From: Glandiceps talaboti
Taxonomy: Eukaryota; Hemichordata; Enteropneusta; Spengelidae
Length of the DNA: 64,000 nucleotides
Assembly: GCF_964340395.1 (NCBI RefSeq)
Contig: NC_135564.1
Location: forward strand, 18,849,819 to 18,913,818
Direction: 5' to 3'
Positions 54,598-61,401 of this stretch are shown one piece after another. Each line of letters opens with the position of its first letter. Positions within the stretch are counted from its first letter, which is position 1. The notes under the pieces are model-generated. The model had not been told where the DNA came from, did no database searches, and saw only the letters and a program-made list of their open reading frames with translations. Made by a program: the position numbers and the translations under genes.

Positions 54598-57500
54598 CGT
54601 CACCACTACCACCACCACCACCACCACCACCACCACCACCACCACCACCACCACTACCACTAATATTGAAAAAAGTATAATTTCATCATTGCATGTAAGA
54701 TAATTATTCTGACGGGTAAACTAATAACCCTGTACGTTTATACCCACCTTCATTCGCAGAATACAACTTCAGATGGCAAGCATTACTAGTTTTACATAAC
54801 ACTGGTACAGTGCACTCCACAGTTACAGGTTCTGGGCCAGCATTTTCCTCCAAGATAATTGGGGAAGTCTCCGATAGTAACTGAAAAATGACGAAAAGTC
54901 GTTTTGTTAACTGTAAATGAGGCGTTAGTTACATGATCATCAAACAATATAAAAGCTTAAATACGTAGCCAACTAGTAATCAGAGACTGTGATATTGAAA
55001 GATACATCAACAGGTGTGTGAGAACAACAATCGTCTTTCATAAATTTGAACACACTCAGCAACATACTCGTTTTGCTCTCACGTTTTCAAGAAATGTATA
55101 CAAATCATCTTCATCTACAGATCACCGTTTTGAACAGTGATATGTGTGTCTTTACTTATATAAAGGGTCATAGTTGTTGAATAGGGAACTTGCAATCCAG
55201 ACTGAGCATGCTAAAACGCAAAGGACTATGGGGTTATCTGTGGTTATCGTAATACCCAAACTTGAGCTACTGATAAAATAAACCTCCCACGGTGTCAGGG
55301 TAACTATGAATTGATCATTCGTGGTTGCAAACAATGTAACAGTATTGTTTACAATACCAATTCATTAGTATCACACTCCCCATGATGCAATATTCAACAT
55401 GTCGGGTTTGCAAGTTCCCTATTCTATCTTCATACCTTAAGCCATTACAAATTTGACAGCCATGATTTTTCAAAGAATAAAATATAGAACCTTTACAATA
55501 CCAGTGCATCTCGGAGTCTATGCTATATCGTTACTCAAAAGTGCCAGTTTGTGCTTATGGCAGCTGTATCAATATACACAATCATTTACAATAAAAATGA
55601 TGTTGAAGTCACTAGGAAGAAAGTCTACCTATATACATGTATCAAATACTTACTCGTATTCCTGCAAAATAGGCATTACTCGTTTGCCACGGACTTCTGT
55701 CTGAATTAACTGTGTATGCACGTGCGCGACAACTGACCTGTGGATATACGAATTACAAACATGGAATTAATTATAATAAAAGATAAATATCATTTATGGT
55801 ATCGATCAAACTTAAGTGTAACATCATAATTTTCATAATAATACAGCTTATTTGAAAATTAACCACCCTGCCTGGGGAAGTTTGTTATGCTGAGTTCAAA
55901 AAAGAGGGTAGTTTTATGAACATCCATTGCCATGGTTACCTAAATCACCATAATATGTTAATCATTTTTCTAAAATTTGACATAAAACATTGAAAAAAAA
56001 TCAAATTTAGTGAAATTTTTTATTCTTTTTGTTTGGTATGTATGAGTTTGTGCTACCTGGTGTAACATAAATTGTAAAAAATTGGATAGCTGTTTCCATG
56101 GAAACATATGGTAGACGTGAAAATTATGTTTTCGTTATATACACATACATCTCACAAATAACATTATAAATCTGATAAATATTTTTTTATTTGCACATTG
56201 AACACACTACAAAGGGTATTTTGTCGTGTTGAGTTCAAAAAAGTGGTCATTTAATGAACATCAGTTGCCATGGTTACCAAAATAACCATATTATGTGAAT
56301 TTTTGAAATATTAGACATAAAACACTTTTAAAAAATCAAATGTAGGGAAAAACACCATTGTTGTTGACATGTACAAGTTGGTGATATCTGTTGTAACAAA
56401 GTTTCATGGTTTTTGAAATTATCTGTATCAAACTTAAGCAATTCTATAACTTTAAAATCGTCTGAATAAATTGAAAATACCTAAAATACCAGAAGTTCTT
56501 GACAATTCCATCTACACAGCTAGGTTCAGTCTTTTATCACAAAATCTTCAAAGTAAGTGTACACATACATTTGAGTACAAGTTGACATGATTGTTGACTC
56601 CATACTGTATATTATTGTTTGTACTGGGATTTTATCCAACAAAATATCGTAATACGTCAAAATCTTCAGACGACCTTGCTATTTGTGAGGTTAGCTAGCC
56701 ACTTCGCTATAATACCACTGAGTAATCATAGACTATGAAAGGGGGACCTAACGTTCGATCCTGACGTGGCCATGGAAAATCAGACTGTCGTATTTTTCTT
56801 AAAAGAAGCAAATCAAAGAGATGCTACGAGATTCGACCAGAGACGTATAAACGTCATCCTAATATTTTTTTATTTTTATTATTATTATATAATATTTAAC
56901 CCCTTCACTTGTAATAATTAGAATAATAATAATAAAAAAAACATATCGATATACCAACCTTCAGCAATGACACAGACTCCACTGTTACATTAGCATTATT
57001 ATTAATCAAAGCTTTATAGTTACTAAAATGTATTGATGCATCTAATTTCTAGATTAAAGTTATAATTAAATTGTTGCATATTACACTAACCAATCAAAGA
57101 AAAACATATGCAATAAAAATTAGAATTTTGGATTTAATATACAAAGCAAAAGTATTCAGCATGAAAATATTTTGTAAATGTATATGCATATAACTCACTA
57201 TCTTTCCAAGTCGGTTGTCATCATATGTCATATTATGACTAGATAGCGTTATGGACAGGTCATCTTCATCAAGGATTGTTGATGTGAGAGTTGGATCAGA
57301 TTTGTAGTCAAACAACCATTGAACTTCAAACTTGACATCAGTATTACTTTCCGTAAACTGGACTGTACATTTGAAGTAGAATTCTCCATTTTCATGATTA
57401 ATTAGAGGTCCTTCCAATTTTGGATCTCCCGACATACTAGGATATGGTTCTGAAATTATTAATATAATACATGAACCGAGAACGAAAAGGCAATGCGTCG

Positions 57501-57779
57501 CGAAATTACATACATGGTTTCACTTTTGCTTTGTTCGTTCTTATTACATTTGAAATAGAATTTTCATTATTAAGCATTGTAAAAAATATTGACCCTTTTA
57601 ACTGTTACTGTGACTTATTACATACCCTAAAACTAAAAGGACTTTTCCTTATGCACAAACAACACACGTGCACAAATACGCACACACATGCTCGGTGATA
57701 AATAATAATCATGATAATACACAGATTTTGCTCTAACCTAAAACACGCTGTTTATTATTTAATAATAGATACGTTAGAC

Positions 57780-57831
<52 letters not shown>

Positions 57832-59786
57832 AAGCAACAACAACAGAATTATCATTAAGTACTCAGTGTTTTGAAGTGGCTTCCCTTTCCCCCACCTTAG
57901 AGTATTGAGCGTAATTGAAACTAATTATAACACTAACAATGTTATTTAATATTTTATCATTGAGACATGTCATAGCACAAATCTTAAAGATGCACTAGCT
58001 GTAACATGGGTATTATTTTTTCAGACAACTAACAATATATTCACTGCAAATGGATAAAATGCAAGTAATTAGACATTGCCCATGTCAATTAGAGGTATAT
58101 TTTATATATAAGTAGTATAGTAATAAGTTGAAATCGTAATTCATTTGAAGTGTTGATTTTTGGGTGTGGTCCCCAAAATCAATTTGATTGGACAAATTAC
58201 TATACTGTGTGTACTGCTACAGAAAGCATATTGAATCACAGGTGATTCAATACTGCAGCTGTTCAGGATGTATGATATTATGTTTAAGTCATTAGATCGA
58301 ACAAACAGTTTCAAAAATGTTCCAATTTCAGCTAGTGCAGCTTTAAAAAAATTACGAAATTATGATGGCGTATACTAACCTACACAGTCACTGCTGTCAG
58401 AACTTTCACTGTCACATATATTTGCATTGCCTTATCAAATAGAAACGGACATCATTGGTAAAATAAGTCATTGATATGCTTGGTTCAGTGCGAACCAATA
58501 CTATGAATGAAAACATCTCCAAACTTATAATCACTACGGTATCAGTTACACTGGCAATTTACTTTGAGTTTAATATTTCAATCACTATACTAGAAAAACA
58601 CCTGTTGATTAGGTATGAGTACATTGTACTACATTCAGACTAAGGTAAACCCGTGTCAAGGTCTAGACCATGTAAATAATTAGTTGTTTTTTTTGCCTCG
58701 TCTTCTGAGAAGACTAAATTTGATATAATTTTATAGGTATCTAAATAAGTGTTTATTAAGGGTGGAAGTTGACAAAAGTTTATCTGAATTTATTCAATTA
58801 ATACAGTAAATATGCTTATGCAATATACAGCAGACAATTTAAAAATATTCAAACATATGTTCATCTATTATTTTGCGTTTAGCTTTAAATAACGACTTTT
58901 ACTTGTTTTACTGTTCTCCGATTTGGATCATGGTAAGTCGAAATTTCCATTAGCAAAACCCAAAACATATGAGGGCGTGTTAATGTTTATTTAGTCAGTA
59001 GATAGGTGAAGAAAATAACTAAATGTAAGGGATATATTTGAACCATTTACCTGCACAATATGCATAGTAACATTCAGTAGGTACAGCAAGGTTGTATACG
59101 TAGAAGTCACCGCAGTTCTTTATTTGTATCGTGTCAGACCATCCACAACAGTTTGGTTCATCCTCACTGGCACAAACCTTACGGGATACAGTGCCGTCTG
59201 CCTCCGAAGGATGGCTTCCATTGATCCATATTGGGTCATGTGTTCCACACGTATATGGTTCTACACAGTGTGTTGGAATGTTTCCCCCTACCAGACTAGC
59301 AAATCTATACCAAGTCGAGGAAGAGAGACTGACGTCACATATCCATTTCGAAGCGGACGATGGTTGAAGATAGCTTGTTGATCTCCTGTAGTCAGTAATG
59401 TTGACATATGTTGAACATGGGTCAGAAGTAGAAGCAGCGAATCCTTAACATAATGAATCCCCATATGAAAAACAAAACAATGCAGAAGTGAATACATTTA
59501 CTCAATACTAGATTGATTTAATGTAAGAAATACTTTTCATTCTCTGTAATTAAACTGTGGTTTTAGTGTTCATAGTTCATCTGTTTTCAACTTATTTGAT
59601 GTTTTCAATCTCTACTTTTATCGTTAGCAGGTAACGATATATCGCGTTTTTGTACTAAATACAAAATAATTATTTGCTGTAAATGTTATTAAATATTGTG
59701 TATGGCAATTTTTATGGCGTAAACTTACCTATGTTAGCAAGGAAAAAACAGAACTTGACATATGTATGAAGCTTTTCTTGTGTCAT
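36373..59786 (-). CDS. VWDE: VWDE-like single-pass membrane protein, gene C (18 exons)
   Basis: Complement join of 59729-59786, 59051-59443, 58380-58430, 57199-57449, 56959-57048, 55654-55737, 54748-54880, 54265-54485, 53897-53967, 52293-52359, 51625-51846, 47496-47701, 46464-46881, 45340-45687, 41789-42019, 37362-37419, 36659-36693, 36373-36477: 3042 nt, 1013 aa. Order: signal peptide about 1-23; D8C (uromodulin-like) domain about 27-150; a beta-rich Cys-poor region 168-427; VWD domain about 438-616 (YGFTHYRTFDG, GLCGLFDGDPSNDF 581-594, FADSWR); a Cys-containing region to 755; EGF repeat 795-821; a module with SISNDGVEYSPD; TM helix 949-971; basic stop-transfer NKKREK; Ser-rich tail to 1013. 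This is the order of von Willebrand factor D and EGF domain-containing proteins, but with one EGF and a TM end. Likely an extracellular adhesion or matrix-binding protein; the ligand is unknown. Confidence 0.87.
36659..36693 (-). CDS. VWDE: gene C exon 17: end of TM helix and stop-transfer
   Basis: GTCTTGTAG before, GTAAGG after; 35 bp. The split Ala codon is followed by VVVWNKKREKQ, the end of the membrane helix and its positive cytoplasmic flank. Confidence 0.78.
37362..37419 (-). CDS. VWDE: gene C exon 16: transmembrane helix
   Basis: TTTTCTTTTCAG before, GTAAGT after; 58 bp, phase 0 to 1. Encodes AVVIGVVVSLVIVAVAAMV, 19 hydrophobic residues. Confidence 0.8.
37905..38480 (-). repeat. dispersed repeat family, diverged tandem copies
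   Basis: ATTTGGCTATTGCCAAAGGC then GTGGAATTGTTGCTAGGCATATTTGCA at 38033 has copies at 37905 and 38150. ACATTTTTA..CTAATTTGCATAT at 38272 recurs at 38415, about 143 bp later. It is the reverse complement of the repeat at 35225-35490. Confidence 0.6.
40905..40958. repeat. (AG)n microsatellite
   Basis: About 27 GA units in gene C intron 15. Confidence 0.97.
41789..42019 (-). CDS. VWDE: gene C exon 15: SNDG module
   Basis: TCTACTTACAG before, GTACGC after; 77 codons, phase 0. Encodes LLVSFQEVACPLKST and YKISISNDGVEYSPDLEFT then VYNSVCMEC. VWDE proteins have the same SNDGxxFS..L.F..YDSxC pattern after the EGF region. Confidence 0.85.
42020..45339 (-). other. gene C intron 14
   Basis: 3.3-kb intron. 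It holds a (GT)n(G)n tract at 43135-43178 followed by the palindrome GGGGGGCAGCTGCCCCCTCCC. No exon recognised. Confidence 0.55.
43135..43178. repeat. (GT)n followed by poly-G
   Basis: GTGTGTGT for about 22 bp and then about 22 G residues. Confidence 0.96.
45340..45687 (-). CDS. VWDE: gene C exon 14: EGF repeat
   Basis: TTTTTTTAG before, GTAAGC after; 116 codons, phase 0. EGF-like pattern C-X3-C-X5-C-X4-C-X-C-X8-C (CVNGCSSHGTC, CTCNSGYVGEDC), then WDGACDVATRPCEYVFVIG, which is typical VWDE sequence after its first EGF. Confidence 0.9.
46464..46881 (-). CDS. VWDE: gene C exon 13
   Basis: TTATTTCAACAG before, GTATTT after; 418 bp, phase 2 to 0. VGQGNSLFINEID, then SCRCHGDD and CGYRARVTNQDIL, and a C-terminal CTNVLEGTQFADGCESN..DDIIDDCVFDIQ-type stretch (given in parts) that resembles a C8-like module following VWD. 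Confidence 0.85.
47020..47452 (-). mobile_element. tRNA-derived SINE, minus strand
   Basis: On the complement, the head GGCACCCGATGGTGTAGTGG contains an A box TGGTGTAGTGG (47443-47433) and a B box GGTTCGAAGCC (47384-47374), 49 nt apart. An unrelated body of about 330 bp follows. There is no matching acceptor stem at the end of the tRNA-like part, so it is a SINE and not a tRNA gene. It is in gene C intron 12, sense to the gene. Confidence 0.65.
47496..47701 (-). CDS. VWDE: gene C exon 12: second half of VWD domain
   Basis: CGTTGCCCAG before, GTGAGT after; 206 bp. Encodes VYFYSGAWIKVHLYIWGIDI, GGLCGLFDGDPSNDFKKAD and FADSWR. TGLCGxxDG..NDF and the W-R ending are VWD hallmarks. Confidence 0.93.
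47883..47929 (-). repeat. inverted partial unit of the 97-bp satellite
   Basis: The reverse complement of 47883-47929 matches AAATGAAACAGTATACTTTT then ACACTTGATATGAATGCTATAAATGA of the adjacent array with one mismatch. Confidence 0.9.
47981..50694. repeat. 97-bp satellite array, 28 copies
   Basis: The unit GAAACAGTATACTTTTACAC ... TGAATGTAGCACATAGAGAA ... TTTACTGCGGTGTTACTCAT recurs every 97 bp (anchor GTTACTCATT at 48061, 48158, 48255 and onward). Copies are almost identical, with single-base variants such as AAACCG/AAACAG, AAGTGC/AAGGGC and GATATG/GATGTG. It lies in gene C intron 11. No spacers, so not CRISPR. Confidence 0.97.
50695..51624 (-). other. gene C intron 11, unique part
   Basis: Intronic sequence between the satellite and exon 11. 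No recognised feature apart from a CACGTGATCACGTGA palindrome near 50966. Confidence 0.5.
51625..51846 (-). CDS. VWDE: gene C exon 11: VWD domain
   Basis: GCAACATTTTAG before, GTAAGT after; 74 codons, phase 0. VQNRVTECGKHGRTACNCGV and EIIIDYCAA are the VWD middle strands with conserved Cys. Confidence 0.9.
52293..52359 (-). CDS. VWDE: gene C exon 10: VWD domain
   Basis: TATTCTTTAG before, GTAGGT after; 67 bp. LRFDYAGVGEFVLMKSN and TRNFE: the VWD pattern F...G.GE.VL after TFDG. Confidence 0.9.
52750..53770. repeat. degenerate (CACTA)n / (CTCCA)n pentanucleotide tracts
   Basis: Three patches (52757-52850, 53100-53165, 53395-53770) of ACACT, CACTA, CTCCA and CACTG pentamers and ACTAT units. 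The Thr/His/Leu-rich plus-strand frames are repeat translations. In gene C intron 9. Confidence 0.9.
53897..53967 (-). CDS. VWDE: gene C exon 9: start of VWD domain
   Basis: CATTCCATAG before, GTGAGT after; 71 bp. VRTIDKDAKQCRSYGFTHYR then TFD and a split Gly: the C..xGxxHxxTFDG opening of VWD. Confidence 0.9.
54092..54178. repeat. (CA)n/(CAGA)n microsatellite
   Basis: ACACAC with CAGA interruptions in gene C intron 8. Confidence 0.96.
54265..54485 (-). CDS. VWDE: gene C exon 8
   Basis: TTATCTTATAG before, GTAAGA after; 221 bp. Encodes DVALISAEDCSVVINPEDW, VVALRDNVLDGTRIIRIGFE and WNNYVVETIP, the beta-rich region directly before VWD, as in VWDE. Confidence 0.88.
54536..54655. repeat. (GAT)n and (CAC)n microsatellite
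   Basis: GATGATGAT to 54597, then CACCACCAC to 54655, in gene C intron 7. Confidence 0.96.
54748..54880 (-). CDS. VWDE: gene C exon 7
   Basis: CATTTTTCAG before, GTGGGT after; 133 bp, phase 0 to 1. LLSETSPIILEENAGPEPV and ECTVPVLCK..ACHLKLYSANE. Confidence 0.82.
55654..55737 (-). CDS. VWDE: gene C exon 6
   Basis: ATATCCACAG before, GTAAGT after; 28 codons, phase 0. VSCRARAYTVNSDRSPWQ and SNAYFAGIR; VWDE has a C.v.A......w..S..YFAGI block here. Confidence 0.82.
55862..56420. repeat. diverged 339-bp tandem duplication
   Basis: TGAGTTCAAAAAAG...TTTTATGAACATC..TTGCCATGGTTACC at 55891 recurs at 56230 with substitutions. In gene C intron 5. Confidence 0.7.
56959..57048 (-). CDS. VWDE: gene C exon 5
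   Basis: TTTAATCTAG before, GTTGGT after; 30 codons, phase 0. Encodes KLDASIHFSNYKALINNN and ANVTVESVSLLK. An alternative acceptor at 57023 would break the phase with exon 4, so the longer form is chosen. Confidence 0.75.
57199..57449 (-). CDS. VWDE: gene C exon 4
   Basis: ATAATTTCAG before, GTGAGT after; 251 bp. PYPSMSGDPKLEGPLI, GEFYFKCTVQF and VKFEVQWLFDYKSDPT form an Ig-like or sandwich fold seen at this place in VWDE. Confidence 0.85.
57780..57845. repeat. (AAC)n microsatellite
   Basis: About twenty ACA/AAC units in gene C intron 3. Confidence 0.97.
57988..58342. mobile_element. 355-bp MITE with TTAA flanks
   Basis: Inverted ends AGATGCACTAGCTG and CAGCTAGTGCAGCT, each bordered by TTAA (57984-57987 and 58343-58346). 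Internal hairpins include ATTGAATCAC/GTGATTCAAT near 58231 and a GATTTT..GGG/CCC..AAAATC stem. TTAA duplication is a piggyBac habit, but the ends do not start with CCC, so the superfamily is open. A related end lies at 1138. Confidence 0.75.
58380..58430 (-). CDS. VWDE: gene C exon 3
   Basis: TTTGATAAG before, GTTAGT after; 51 bp, phase 1 to 1. Encodes NANICDSESSDSSDCV, a two-Cys linker. The weak acceptor tract makes this the least certain border, although phases on both sides agree. Confidence 0.7.
   Translation of the reverse strand, partial: AMQIYVTVKVLTAVTV
58431..59050 (-). other. gene C intron 2
   Basis: 620-bp intron; nothing else recognised. Confidence 0.55.
59051..59443 (-). CDS. 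VWDE: gene C exon 2: D8C/uromodulin-like domain
   Basis: TATGTTAAG before, GTAAAT after; 393 bp, phase 1 to 1. DPCSTYVNITDYRRST, WICDVSLSSSTWYRF, GGNIPTHCVEPYTCGTHDP, WINGSHPSEADGTVSRK, CCGW and NCGDFYVYNLAVPTECYY make a full D8C domain with its eight or more cysteines, as at the N-terminus of VWDE and in uromodulin and GP2. Confidence 0.92.
59729..59786 (-). CDS. VWDE: gene C exon 1: signal peptide
   Basis: ATG at 59786-59784; MTQEKLHTYVKFCFFLANI continues into GFAAS of exon 2. A basic n-region and a short hydrophobic core with A-A-S before the D8C domain suggest a signal peptide. The frame stays open to an acceptor-like TCTTTCAG at 59825, so either a 5' UTR exon or a longer N-terminus is possible. 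Confidence 0.65.
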
Positions 59787-59824
59787 TGTAGAACTTGCCG
59801 ATCCAGATATCCCAGGTAGGTATA

Positions 59825-61401
59825 CTGAAAGATCAATTAGTAATTCTTAGTTTTTCTTCTCCTGATTGTACGAATACCAGGAAAACGTTTTGAATGAACC
59901 TAAAACCTTTGGAATAAATCTTGTTTCTTAATCAGTAACAAAATTCTAAATAGTGTAATGTTTGATGTCAACATCTATCTTGTTATATTGTTACCTCGTA
60001 TCAAGTAGCATAACTAACATTAAATTGATAAAATACAATAAAGAAAGCAACTGTTTGCCTTCAATATTACACTTCAATGTAAAACACACGTACGATGTGT
60101 TGTTACCTTGTAGCTTTGTGAAGCTTCACTTGAGGTGTAAGTAGTCTTGTAGTAAGACCAGGATCTGCGCTCGGAATGTTGCCAAACAAAAGTCGGGGAT
60201 GACTGCATCCCTGTTTCGCAGAGGTACACTCGGGCAAACCCTCGACAGGACCAAATGTTTTGCTATGTGACCTATGATTGCTTTTAAAATGGCCACAGTA
60301 TCTAGCAGCCAGTGTATGCTGCCTTACACAAAACTCATGCATAGGGGCAGTGTCATTTAGAAAGTGACGCACAAGAAACGTAATTCCTTCGTTTTAGTTT
60401 AAAGTACCCCTACTCCCGAAATGGGAAAATGAACGACCTGTCCTATGTACCTACTTTATATGCACCATGATATCACTAAAAACGAGAAACTCACTTTGCA
60501 ATGATTAAGAAACATATTACAATCTCTGCAAAACGTACTTTCAATGGAAAATTGTATTTACCTGTCCTCATTTTTTTATAGTCTTCATATTGTCTTTATA
60601 GTTTTTTCCGCACTTTTTCTTAATTTATGCTTGCATGCAAGCACGCTTGTTGATTTTCACAACTGCATGGCTCAGGTAAAACATACACTGCATCAGGATG
60701 GCGATGTATGTTCAAGTCTCATGTGAAAAAAACGAACCGATCTCTTCAGAAAAACTAAAACTATTGTTGAATATTTGTTTTAGACCATTGAAATTCTGAT
60801 TGTAACAAATTTAACATTGATAACAGGATTTAAGCAACATCATCAGTCAATCGATCAACTTGTTGTGAATGCCGAAATAAATGTTCGTAATAAATCATGC
60901 TATTTGCGAGACCTGAGAATACTCGTCAAATAGGTGACACTGCATCGGTAATGTTAAGTTTAAGGTTTATTTATTATCCAAAAAATCATTTTCTATTTTT
61001 TAATATTCAATGGCGATGTGCCTAAAATGGGGTTTTGAGGAACGGTAAAACAATCAGGCAAATAGAGGTAAAAACGACAAACTGGTTAAAATAATGACAA
61101 AATGGTTAAAATGACAACTTAGTAACACGCACACAGTAATAAATCAATACACATTTTCACAGCAGCAATTTAATTGAAAAAAGTGTAAAGTGCACATGTT
61201 CTCTCGATTGACTCATTTATTATGAAGATAACAAAGTATACACGTAGTAAGAATGGAAATCAATCATCACCCCTGCACTGGTTGTCAAGTAAACAAAATG
61301 AATAAAATGGAATTTGCAATAAACGTTGAGAACGGATTTCAATGCATTCTCTGTGGATTGAATTAACGTGTATCATCGAAGGCAAATTTTAACACGTACC
61401 G
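59825..61401. other. upstream of gene C; no certain feature
   Basis: Presumed 5' UTR and promoter side of gene C. An 89-codon frame on the complement at 60103-60372 (with CTSAKQGCSHPRLLFG) has a donor-like AAG|GTAACA at its end but fits no phase with exon 1 and no family I know. No LTR recognised. Confidence 0.4.

Noticed and set aside
56690-56775. tRNA-like stretch with GTTCGATCC
   Set aside because: A box and stems do not form a cloverleaf; at most a SINE remnant.
57023-57024. Alternative acceptor for gene C exon 5
   Set aside because: Would need a phase not supplied by exon 4; the acceptor at 57049 keeps the frame and gives family-like sequence.
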